From Aureobasidium sp. EXF-3400 (lineage: Eukaryota > Ascomycota > Dothideomycetes > Dothideales > Saccotheciaceae), in NCBI GenBank assembly GCA_024195585.1, contig SWBL01000369.1, positions 1 to 48,437 on the forward strand: DNA of 48,437 bases. The letters are read 5' to 3'. Under the pieces are notes generated by a model, which was given only the letters and a program-made list of their open reading frames with translations, did no database searches and was not told where the DNA came from. Shown piece after piece: positions 33,201-43,457 of this stretch. Every line of letters starts with the position of its first letter. Position 1 is the first letter of the stretch. Position numbers and translations under genes: made by a program.

Positions 33201-33767
33201 GTCTGTACAAGGGTCATCAGATGATCGTCCAGACCGCCAGAGAGCAATTTGTAAGGAATTTGACAGCAGGAAAAATGTGATGCTTGTGAGAGGTGCTCAT
33301 ACCAGCCAAATCTTGATTCGGAAAAAAATGATTGCTAGCATCTAGATGTGCACCTGCTCATCGCTTTGTCCATCCTGTTTTGACCTAGAGTCCCACCTTC
33401 CCTTCCGTATTGGGTATCGCCTTATGATACATTGTCATGCGTTGCTTGCTCGAAAAGAATAAAAAGAATAAATCCAGACTGCCGCAAATAGAAATTAGAT
33501 GATTAGAGAGAGTGCTGAACGTAAAGAGGTGTGAACTGGCCACCCATCGTGAAAAAGACAGAAAAGAAGAAAGGGATATCGAAGCTCATGTTCAGCTTTT
33601 CCCATAACGCGTAAACAAGAAACCAGACATCAAACGCCTCGCTTCGGGATATCCTGTGCTGTAAGGCAAAAACAAATAGAACATAGAGAAAAGAAACATG
33701 ATAAGAAAATGAATAAAAGATAGTGTCGTCGTCAGATGGGTAATTAAGATCTGTCGTTGGGTCGGTT
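30247..33767. other. 3.5-kb region without a convincing gene
   Basis: Divided among the promoter of the tail-anchored gene, an uncertain middle part and the 3' region of the Htf1-like gene (about 33,400-33,767, A-rich on the plus strand). Several 60-215-codon frames exist on both strands (31654-32298 plus; 31121-31552 minus; 30689-31084 minus with one stop). None carries a motif I recognise or the codon preference of neighbouring genes. Part may be an eroded or fast-evolving gene. Confidence 0.4.
30689..31084 (-). pseudogene. Possible gene remnant with one in-frame stop
   Basis: A minus-strand frame of about 130 codons is interrupted only by a TAG at 30890-30892. Upstream of the stop it reads RRVPVCEHELQAFEASTMLN; downstream IFGGKAGIREFFGAPRVVHV and AKYARRGDLTVISR. 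No intron of normal length removes the stop. The family is not recognised. It could be a broken gene, a mis-modelled exon, or chance. Confidence 0.2.
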
Positions 33768-36205
33768 TTATGCTGCGGCGGATTCGCAAGAGGACGAGGC
33801 AGGGCTGGAACTGCCCTTCAGCTTGGCGTGCTTTTCAAAGTATTCCGGTCCGTGGTTGGAGAAGGTGTAGTTCTTGGGGCCGGTTTCAGCGGCTTTGCGA
33901 GGAGTGTTGGACTGCTTGACATCACGGGGAGGTGAATACTCGTGGATGAAAAGGTCGGCTCCAGAGTTGATGTGCTTCGGGACCTGCGAAGAACCAAGGA
34001 CGCCGGGGCTAAGACTTGAAGATGGCAAGAAAGGTTGCTGTTGGTGAGGAGGTGTGGCCTGCTGCATGTGGCCTTGAGTGAAAGCGGGCATGACGGGATA
34101 TCCTGAAATGACCTCGCCTGTGCTTGTCATGATGTACGACATCTGATTGTCTACATATGGGTTCTGCTGCTGCTGAGCCGGGTACATGACGTTGTGCATC
34201 TGGGGGTACTCGTTAGGCAGCATACCAAGGAATCCTTGAGGGTTGGTCTGCGATTGAACCATAGGCATTGCCGACATGTGAGGTGGGCTGAATGCACCGC
34301 TGGGGAAGCACTGCTGGGTAGGCGGGGCTGATTGAGGAGGAGTGTTGTCAGAAGGAACAGCCAGACTTCCCATTCGGCTGCGGATGAATTGACCACCATA
34401 GAGAGGCGTTGAGGGTGGGGAGAAGTTCATGCCAGAGACGATGTAGTTCTCGTCACCTTCGGGCAAGCTTATCTGTCTGAGCATAGGCTGAGATTGCATC
34501 TGGCGCAGTTTGTGTGATGTGTTGGTAGGAGACAGAGGAGTTGGGGGAGCGAGACTAGCAGTGGATGCAGCAAGACTGGCGTAGGCAGGGGAGAACGCGG
34601 AGGCGCGGCGACCACCATAGCGAGCATTGTTGGCCTCGGCGAAGGTGGTGTAGCCAGAAGGCGAGCGCTGAGCCGAACCGATATTCTTCTGGATGCGACC
34701 ACCAGCGATACCGTTCATGGCTTGCGATGACTTGATACGACGCAAAGAGTGACCACCTATGGGCTGATTGCCACCAACGGGGCCTGGCGAAGTGGGCAAT
34801 TGGCCGCAGTAAGAAGTGCTGCGGGCGCTGGTTGTGCCCAAAGGAGCCGGACGAGGGCGCTGACGACGAGCCGCAATGCTGGAAGAGGGCATGGCGGAGC
34901 GTTGTGGCGCCATGGTGAAGCTCTGCATCGAACGAGCAAGCTGGACCGTTGAAGATTCGCGACGGTCGTAGTCGTCACCAGGGAAATCCATGGCTTGGTC
35001 TAGGTACTCGCTGGGGTCTGGAATCGACTGGACAGAGAAGTCGCGACGCATAGCAGCCTCTTGGAATTCCTTGCGAAGGTTGTCCATTTCCACGGGTACA
35101 GACTGGCCAGGCTGCCACTGAGGGGAGGTCACAGTCGGTTGCGAAGTCTTGTCCTCACCTGGCAGCTTCAAGTCAAACGTGTCATCCTTGTCCTCTGCTG
35201 GTGAAATGGTCAATGAAGGGGCTGATCCATCTGAACTCGACGAGGGGTTACGCAGAGGGTTCTCAGAAAGTTTGAAGTCGGGTACTACGTCGGGAGCAAA
35301 GGAATCAATGCTCTCGTTGGAGTGCATAGGAGGCGACGTCAACGGATCTTGATTATCGAAGGAGAAGTCGCAGAATTCAGAGTAAAAGTCGCCGTTGGTG
35401 GTCGCATTCATGGCCGAGTTAGTGTCGGCGACCGACATGTTGGCAAAAGTGGGCTGCGAGTAGGCATTGAACTGAGCTTGGGTCAAGGTGTGTCTGTTGT
35501 TAGAGTCGGAGAACGAGTCAGAGTGGACCGAGTGCTGTGATGCCAGAGATTGTGTTGAAGCCTGGTGGCGCATGGGTTGCGATGTGATTTGGTCGAGCGA
35601 AGCGAATGTGCTCTCGGGCTGGCTGATGCCTAGGCCGCTGGACATGGGTCCTTCCATGATCGAGTTGTCACGGACGCCATTGTACAGGTTGGGCATGCAG
35701 AAGGGCTGGTCGCCAGGCATACTGTTCATCGTGCCCATTGGGTTGATGCCAACAAAGTTCTGCTGTTGCTGTTGGCCCTGCTGCTGTTGCTGCTGTGCCT
35801 GCAGCATGTTGTAAGCACCGGCGGCCTTTTTGGCGTCCTGCTTCGACTTTGCTCTACGGTTCTGGAACCAGTTCTGTACACGACTTAGCGACTTGGTGGG
35901 GACGAAGGCTCAGGACTACTTACGTTGACCTTGTCTAATGATACACCCAAGACCTCGGCGAATCTCTTCTTGGTGTTTGTGTTGGGCTTTGCTTGTTTTC
36001 TGAACTCGGTCTCGAGTACATCGTGTTGTTCTTTTGTCAAACGCGGCTTGACGTCAACAGCCAGACCAGCAAGGGCAGCGGGATTGAAGTGCGGCATCTG
36101 ACCAAGGTGGTCCGAGAACATGTGTGTGTCCCGCCTAGTAAAGTGCCGCGCATGAAAGTCTGCTGCCAGGTCGGCATTGAGTCCTGGATAGTCGGCGAAC
36201 TCCAT
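33768..36205 (-). CDS. Homeobox transcription factor, Htf1/Hox-like
   Basis: Nuclear DNA-binding regulator; close fungal relatives (Htf1-type) control conidiogenous cell development. Exons 36205-35924 and 35873-33768, with a 50-bp intron (35874-35923), encode 795 aa. The homeodomain spans about residues 52-112 and includes RLTKEQHDVLETEFRKQAKP and FAEVLGVSLDKVN, joined across the intron to NWFQNRRAKSKQDAKK. The intron falls right before the recognition helix. A polyglutamine tract (QQQQQQGQQQQQ, mixed codons) follows directly, then a Ser/Pro/Asn/Gln-rich, mostly disordered region with the acidic motif FYSEFCDFSFDNQDPL. The C-terminus contains LFIHEYSPPRDVKQS and NYTFSNHGPEYFEKHAK. Ortholog assignment comes from memory of the family. 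The gene has an unusually long upstream region. Confidence 0.88.
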
Positions 36206-39200
36206 GTTGAAGATGGTATAGAGGAGTGTGGTGTAAGGGCTCGCACTAGGTAAGAGCAGCGGTGGGTTGGCTACTACGCAAGGTTTAAGAAAGAAAGCAG
36301 GCCTCGGCGGCAGTCCTCGGGAGGGTTTGTAAGAGGCGGCGTGGAGGCTGGTTGTGTCTCAGATGCGCACGGTGGGTATCAGGATCAACAAGCTTGCGGG
36401 TTGGCCGGTGGTTGAGGGGTTATGTGATGATGATTATGTCTGCGGTGCAGGGTATGAGTGTGAGAGGTAAAGATGCTGGTGGGTGTGGATTATAGCGAGT
36501 GTATGGCAGCAACGCAGATCAACAGGTCGATGATGATGAGCGAGGAACTGAGAAAACGAACGTCGGGGCAGAAACAAGTGTTTGGGTTTGAGGGCGCGAG
36601 AGAAAAGGGCAGCAGCGACTCGATGAGATTAGGGCGGAATCACGACTCGGAAGGTGCAAACACCAAAAGCTTGGGAGCGGCTGCACTGCGCAAGGTGCAA
36701 GCACAGAGATCGCGGGTCCGGCTCGCAGAGACCGAGCGGGAGCTTGATGATCGCTACGATGCGCGCCAAAGAAGATGTGCACCAAGACGACCACGCAGAG
36801 TCTGAGCGCCTCCGTCTCACAAACCAAATCACCACATGCGCCGTTGTCTGTCTGGCCAGCGACGTGCTCTGAGCTCATCACCGACCGACTACGCACAAGC
36901 CTCCACATCCTCACGCCTAACTTCCAACTGGCAAGCCCGACTGACAAGCCCATGCATCACAACTCAACGTTCATGACTGTCCTAATCGCGCCAGACCCTG
37001 CCATCAGAAATGAGTGCCTTGCGCCAAACTGCCATTGGGCCGCTCGACATGTGCCCATGCCCATGCCCTTTCTGTCAAAGGCATGCCTTTGCTTTTTTCT
37101 GCGTCCTCATGCGACGCTTGCTTGCCGCGGGAAGAGGCTCACCACCATCCATCCATCATCCATCAATCAGCACACCGCCTAAAAATAAAGCCCCGACTGA
37201 ACAATCCCTGGTCCCTGCTTCTGGAATCATGTTTTCTTCCCGCTTCCTCGGCTGACTATGCATGCTCGACGATGAATTGTGTTTATTCTCCGCATCCTCT
37301 CATCTCTGTGCCATCCGCGATTGTTACTGCGGTATCGTGATAAATCATGAATCGCCCGTCGCCTCCCGCTTTACCGGTGCAATCGCCTAGCAGACACGGT
37401 GCAAGAGGGGTCGTTGAGCCACGCGCCCACTCGAATCGCCCGGATGCCCATCATCACTCTGCGCCACGACCTGCTGAGAGCAGAGCAGCCAAAGAGGATC
37501 CACTCGCATGTTTCGGAGCGGACGACGCTAAGCCGAGCGCCGGCGCCTCGAAAGTGTCGCTTAGCGGCCGCTGCTAAAAGTCCAGTCCTTTCCTGTTCCT
37601 GCTTCGCTTCCGACGCATCATCCCCCCGTTAGCTGTGGGGTCAGACTTGCCATGAGGTTTGCGCGCGCTATGACAGGAGATTGCACTCATGGTTATGCAC
37701 GACTCGCGCACGCGAGAATGCAAGACTGCACCTGCTTGCGCAGTACTCCGCCTTTTTCTCGTTTCGCTTGACCAAAGTAACGATACGGTCGAGTCTCAGA
37801 TGTGTTGAAGACGACGCATTTGTATTCTCGCTGCGCCCAAAAGGGTCCAGCCAGGAGCGGCTGATCGACCAAAAGAGTGCTTATCATGCTGATTTCATCT
37901 ATTCATCCAATCACTGATGCTCCTCCAACCTTCCGAGTCTTCACAGCTGGGCAGAATTGGGCAAATGGCGCAATCTATTCAGCCCGAAAGGTGCATTTGT
38001 CGGGAGAAAGTTAGGAGGTCGCTCGTACTTTCGCGACCATCATGTTCGAAGGAAATGCCGGACTAGCCACGGCGTGCCCAAGGCTCGTCGGTCATGGCGC
38101 CCATCCTTGTCCCCGCATCCTTGATGCTTCCTCCTCGGCGCTGGTTGGTTGAGAACCAAAACTTCAACTTTAACCGGCCAAATCGCCGACTCTGCGAGAC
38201 AACCCCTCCTGTTACAGCGATAGCAGCCAGGAATTCCTTGTCATGGTGCTAAATTCATCGTGCAACACAATTGCAATGGCGCCTCTGCTGACAATTCTAA
38301 AAACAAATCACCAGAAACTCCCGGCGGCAATCAAGCGAGCAAACGTTGCGGTGTGTACTCATGTAACCCAAGGAGAAGGCAATCACGGAGGAGCGGTTCG
38401 TGCTCGTAGCCGCTTGCTGCATGTCCCTGCGCGACAAGCATGGCAGCGCAAGTTGGCAACTCACCCCCTTTGCAGCTCAAGAGAGAGCGAATTAAGCCGC
38501 GTTCAGCTGTAAAAAGTCAAGGTCTGACACGTATAAAGTCCGGAAAGGTTCGAGATTGTGTGCGATGACGAAGATGATAGGGAACTGGTTACCAAGACTG
38601 TCCACGTCTTACGCCTCACCTGATAGCGATTGGTAGCTCTCAAGGGACGCCCGGCGGGCTTACTTCTGCCCTAAAGTCTGAAGAAGCGTGAGCAGTTTCG
38701 ACAACAATCTCAACTGCCATAACGATGAGGCTTCTTTCACAGGGCAACTAAGTCTGTTGCCAACTCGCTCGAAACGTCGGCGCGAGAAGTATCTTTGCAA
38801 AGTGTATCACAAATGTTGGAGTGTCGGTCTCAACGTCTTGTTGGTCACCATTGCGACCGCCGCGCGATCTCGTTTCGTTTATGCTGAGCATCTTTCCAAG
38901 TGCCGCAGACTTCGGTCTCCACTGCGGTCAAAAAGTGCGGCGGCTGTTGACGTCTGAAACAGACGACTTTCGCCGATTCGCTGGATCAATCTGTCAGCAC
39001 TTTTTTCTTCTTCTTTTTGTTTTTCTCCTCTGTTCTTGCGATTTTCGAACACCCCGCCTTGCTCTTACAATCCCCACCCATCCAAAACTTGGCTATGAGT
39101 CGTTCAGCTGATCCTGCGCATGAGCATGGGCGAGAAAACTTTTGGAGAGGGCGCGACCACATTGCGGAGTCGCTACCGGCAGACGGGATCTCGCATTTCA

Positions 39201-39723
39201 GATTCTGGTGCTGTACCGCTGTAGCTGTCCGAAGGTGACCATAGCTATGGACAAGGTAAACGTCAACTCATGTCGGTCGCCTGCTCGATCCGCCTCGTGT
39301 CGGTGTCGCGACTGTATGTAAGATAATTCCCAGCGCTGCTGTTTTTGGGTCTGCAGTGTCACCATCCGCATCAGAAAGGACTCGACAGACAAGCGATCGA
39401 AATTATTCTGGTGACACGCTCCGACATTCCGAGAGTCACTTCTTGGCCTGCATCCGCACACGGCACGGAGCATGAAGAGGGCACAGAAGCGAAAGATGCG
39501 ACCCTTGCTTCTCTTCATATCCCCAAATAGCTGCCTTTCTCTTCCCGGGTACCTGCAACAAAGGTCACACAACTCCTTGCCTGTTCCTGTCCCGCCCTCG
39601 TGGGCACACGAGCATTACGACGAAAAGCAAAGTTAAAAAGATCTGTAAAAAGAACTCTTTGTCGCATGTAGCGACAGGGTTAGCAGAGGTTTGCATTGAG
39701 GTAGGTCATTGGGTACGACTGAA
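36206..39723. promoter_or_regulatory. Long upstream region of the Htf1-like gene
   Basis: About 3.5 kb with no supported gene, upstream of the homeobox gene. Base composition is normal (not RIPped). Pyrimidine- and purine-rich tracts and many short frames with upstream ATGs occur. Long, gene-free promoters and leaders are common for fungal developmental regulators, so extended regulatory DNA or a long 5' UTR is the most likely content (inference). No tRNA, repeat array or transposon end was seen. Confidence 0.45.
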
Positions 39724-40053
39724 TCAGGTACCCTGCAGGTTATTCAGGATTTTCTGACCTCCTTTTCTTACGTCTGCGTTTTCACGATATGATGACTCCC
39801 TCGCTTGGAGAAGAGTTAAAAGAGGTGGACCCAGAATACTAATCTGCAGACTGCAATGGATATCTCTATACATGTTCGGCCGTAAGTCATCGCATGCAGA
39901 GCCGATCGAAATGTATGCTTCTGCAAGGCTACTCTGCTCGCTTCGCTGAAGAGAATGCACGTCTTGACCGCTCTCCGGTGCAGCAAAAGCAGAAAGCAAG
40001 AGGCACGCACATGTGCAGTAAGCAAGCAAACAGAAATCAAGATAACGTCGCAT
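39724..40053 (-). CDS. Candidate small secreted protein
   Basis: A 109-aa single-exon frame begins MRRYLDFCLLAYCTCACLLL and continues SAFAAPESG, which reads as a strong signal peptide with a cleavage site after SAFA. There is an A at -3 of the ATG. The mature part of about 85 residues is hydrophilic with only two cysteines and no recognised motif. It stands alone in a gene-poor stretch, and an in-frame ATG 15 bases upstream gives MGWII first. It could be an effector-like or other lineage-specific secreted protein, or a chance frame. Confidence is low because length and composition alone cannot prove it. Confidence 0.3.
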   Translation of the reverse strand: MRRYLDFCLLAYCTCACLLLSAFAAPESGQDVHSLQRSEQSSLAEAYISIGSACDDLRPNMYRDIHCSLQISILGPPLLTLLQARESSYRENADVRKGGQKILNNLQGT

Positions 40054-41175
40054 GATGATCCATCCCAAGAATCATGAGCGTCGGTCTCTACAGCCAACGG
40101 AGTTATCAAGTTGTATCGCTTAAGCCTCGGACATGATGTTCGCTGAGGCTTCTATAAGGATTTGGATTAAGTTGCCATGCAGTATAGATTAACTGAAGAG
40201 TCAGTTAATCTATACTGCCAGCTGCTGCTGATATTGCGCTGGCCAGGCGTCTATGGCGCATAGATCGCATAGATCGCAGCCACTCCCGACCTTTGCAGCG
40301 ATGGAAGTCAAGATACATCACCCCGTAGATGGTTGAACATCATTTAATTCTCTCCCGATACCTCGGGGATGCCGAAGATCATTATACAGCTCTCCGGGAT
40401 GCATATTCTACAATGCTATGCAGAGCTGAAGAAGATCCAGATCTGCCCGAGACGTACCTCAGGTGACCAGTCGGAAGGCAGTCGAGTGATATCACAATCG
40501 AATACGAACTTCATCTCATGATGAGACGAAAAGGCAACAACGTCACTTTTGGTTCTGCAACTCGTAAGGTCAAACACCCACGTTAAGATAGCCAGCAGAT
40601 CAAAAACAGCGCCATCGTCATAAGAGAATATCACTTTCTAGAATAGAAACCAGGACCCTTGGGCCCTTAGAAACAACGATCCATCGCAGACGTTGCTATC
40701 GCTGAATCTTGAGAGTCATAGACGTGAAACGAACACCCGGCATTAAATTCCTTTTTCTTTTCGCAACATACTCCACCACGGCAGAGAGAGATATGATTGT
40801 AACGTGGACCAGATGATCAATTGCATCACTACAGAAACACGGAAACAATCGTTGTGGTTTGAGGGTCCTGCAACGGTTAAAAATGCGACTTTGATTGTTC
40901 CTCCCCTTGGTTTGATTGTTGCCCCTCTCTATAAACGGCTTTTTTGTGTCTGGCTGCAGGCTTTGCTTATACAACAATGCAACAAGACTCCAGCCTCCCC
41001 CTTTCATCAAACTCTGCCATAGCAACAAGATGGATACAAAGGATGAACAAGGGCAAAGAACTACGAGCCGAAAATAAGTGCTTTTAACTTGTATAATTCT
41101 ATGTGTTTCCCTAATCCATCTATCCCGCCTGTTTAAACGCTCTCTCCAGAGCAACAACCATGGTAACTCCCCTAT
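40054..41175. other. Intergenic region with a perfect hairpin
   Basis: Holds the 40-base hairpin (listed separately), a short tandem of CGCATAGAT (about 40,256-40,277), and, toward 41,175, the 3' region of the HAD phosphatase gene. A 153-codon minus-strand frame (40696-41157) is not supported by any family resemblance. Confidence 0.45.
40179..40218. repeat. Perfect 18-bp inverted repeat with 4-base loop
   Basis: GCAGTATAGATTAACTGA at 40179-40196 is followed by AGAG and then its exact complement at 40201-40218. A perfect palindrome of this length is unlikely by chance. It could be a small element remnant, a transcript hairpin, or a binding site. Confidence 0.9.
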
Positions 41176-42592
41176 CTACTGCACCAACGCATCCTTGATT
41201 GTGATTTCGATTTTGGAAGTCTTCTTGTCAAAGTTCTTCATCGTCACGCTGCGCATGTCACGCACGATCCAAGTCGCGCCGGCTTCCTGCAGCTGCTGGA
41301 CTGTATGCGTGGTTGCCAATGCGACTACCTTGTAACCCGCCGCTATACCGGCACGAACACCCGCGGGAGCGTCTTCAAGCACCAGGACATCATTGCCGGC
41401 GACATTCAATCGCTGCGCGCCTAGCTTGTAGCACGCTGGGTCTGGCTTGCCCTTTGCGACTTGCTCGGCGCTGACTAGGTGCTTGGGTGTCGCTAGATTC
41501 ATCACCTCCAGCCATCCCGTGACCAGTGGTTGCGTGCCCGAAGTCACGATTGCCCAGGGTGCGGAGGCCTGCTCGAGGGATTCCAGGATAGATCGGCTGC
41601 CTGGTATTTCGACGGCGTCGTGGCCCCATTTCTTGGGGATTGCGCCTTCTGCCGCGCAGACGTCTAGTCATGTTAGCACGATGGGGATATTAGGGCGAGA
41701 CATGCGTGATGGTGGAGTGTGTGGAAAACGAAAGATCATGTCGTGATGGATGGGTGGATGTGTAGTGTGAGTGTGGTGCGTATTTTTCCTGTTTGTCCAG
41801 CCTTCCCGACGTGATTGACGCGTTGATTGGGAATGTTTCTGCTCGAGGTCTCATATTTTGCCCGCGAATCCTGAGACATAGAAAAGCCGTTATAGGCAAG
41901 CTGAGGGTACGGGATGTGGGTGGGACTTGGAGAGAGCATCGAGAGACATGTATAACGCTCGAGTGGAGAGGCCGATCATCCCACCACGCTCTAGTTCTCC
42001 TAGGTACACTACCCTGTGACAGCATGTCTGTACCGTGATGGATAAATGGTCGTCCTCGTGTTTGGTGGATCTGAGAGTGAGCATTTGACTGATCGTCCCG
42101 GGCCCGTTTGCCTCGCGATCAAGAGCCAAGAGTAGATAATGATGGCCAGGATTCCAAGTCGGTGACTCCGAAGGTGGTGATGACAAGATGTAGGGACAAA
42201 AGAAAGAAGATTTACGTACACTCCCAGTTGGCTAGCTTGGGCTCCAGGATCTCCAACACATCGATTGAGCGCCTTCCGTGAGAGGTGGCAAGGATGACTT
42301 CAGGATCCACACCGATTTCCTTGCCGATTTGATGCCAGTGTTTGACGATGGCATTGGTGCTGTCGATGATCGTGCCATCCATGTCAAAGAGCTGTGAGTC
42401 GAATTAGGACATGTCGTTCGAAAGGCCTCACTCGGTCAAGACTCGCTCATTTGGTCAAGTCATGATCACATGGGGTCAAGTCTTGCTTCTCCTTTGGGAG
42501 TCTCTGAGAAAGAGGAAGATATTACTCACCAGTGCCGAGAAAGAATGCACCTCGGCAGGCGCCGAAAAGTTGTATTCGTCAAGGTGAGGCAT
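41176..42592 (-). CDS. HAD-superfamily sugar/glycerol phosphatase (GPP/DOG-like)
   Basis: Probably dephosphorylates glycerol-3-phosphate or 2-deoxyglucose-6-phosphate-like sugars in the cytosol; GPP enzymes make glycerol during osmotic stress. Exons 42592-42530, 42391-42220 and 41663-41176 encode 240 aa, typical for GPP/DOG. HAD motif I LFDMDGTIID (nucleophile Asp about 24, Asp 26) starts exon 2. Motif II is IVTSGT, motif III lysine is in VAKGKPDP, and motif IV is VLEDAPAG, all intact. The second splice joins PKLANWE to YVCAAEGAIPKKWG exactly as the family reads, so nothing is missing. The introns, 138 and 556 bp, are far longer than the 50-85 bp seen elsewhere in the window. Substrate cannot be fixed from sequence. 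Confidence 0.88.
41664..42219 (-). other. Unusually long (556-bp) intron
   Basis: Begins GTACGTAAAT and ends GCTAACATGACTAG, with a clear branch site (CTAAC) 9 bases before the final AG. It is about ten times longer than the other introns here. Several short frames cross it, but none is conserved-looking. It may hide an alternative exon, a promoter or a non-coding RNA. Confidence 0.75.
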
Positions 42593-43457
42593 GTTGCTAT
42601 GTGGCTTTTGAGGTTCCTGGTATCGGTCGGTGGTGTTATCTGTCTTGTTCAATCTTTGGCAGAGCACTATATATGTATGCCTATAGTTGTTGGGAGAAAG
42701 TGAAAGGGTTACTCATACTTGTTAGGGCTTTCGGAGTTACCTAATTTGGACGCAGCCGCCTATAGGTAGCTGAACTAATCGTCTCGTCGACAGTGACTAA
42801 CACACTTCATGCGTGTCAAAATGTATTCAGCTGGTGCGAGTTGATGTAGTATACACGTCTTCCAATCAAAGAATGATGTTCATGCAAATTTGGTTATGTT
42901 GAATTTTCGTCTCCTTTGCCGTACTTGGGGACAGGGTTGTACCATTGACAAGCCTTGAAAACCTGTATACCGATATGACAGACGACCCTATGGCTTGTTT
43001 ATTCTCGTGATATGTGTGGTAGCACTGTTAGCTATTGTGGCTGCCTCTATATTAGTATAGAGCTGTTAGTACGTTGTGGGATGCTCGTATGTCAATTTTT
43101 TGTGTTTTGACATCTACAAATCCGAACACCCAGTCGAAACCAATTGAAATTGCTCAGATCACTACCAGCGACCAATCTCAAACATTTTGCACAAGTTCGG
43201 CGAGACAACAGCATCATTGATTTTGACGTAGTATACGCAGCGGTTGAAAGTCGGGACTCAGTTTGGTGGTATAGCACCTTTTCACAGCACAGAAGTCTTT
43301 TGAAGCGAGCATCAGAAAATCTTGACAAGCCATTCTTAGTTCAAGGCCGGGTATCTCGTTAATAAGTGTATGCAACCAACATATAAAAGGGGACATGTAA
43401 AACAACTCCGTACGCACTAGAGACCAGAACCAGAAGAAACCACTTTTCCCATTCCTT
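42593..43457. other. Intergenic region
   Basis: These 865 bases contain the HAD phosphatase promoter and the 3' UTR of the Nug1 gene. The middle (about 42,830-43,090) is T-rich. Open frames are short and overlap on both strands. Nothing recognisable was seen. Confidence 0.5.

Noticed and set aside
36519..36953. 144-codon minus-strand frame upstream of the homeobox gene
   Set aside because: Lies in the probable promoter/leader; no motif and irregular codon use.
38520..38600. tRNA-like GGTTCGAGA string
   Set aside because: No matching acceptor stem, D-arm or anticodon arm could be placed around it.
40696..41157. 153-codon minus-strand frame
   Set aside because: Abuts the HAD gene 3' end, no family resemblance, likely UTR.
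41690..42186. Minus-strand frames within the long HAD intron as extra exons
   Set aside because: Joining exons 2 and 3 directly reproduces the family sequence with nothing missing; inserted residues would break the fold.
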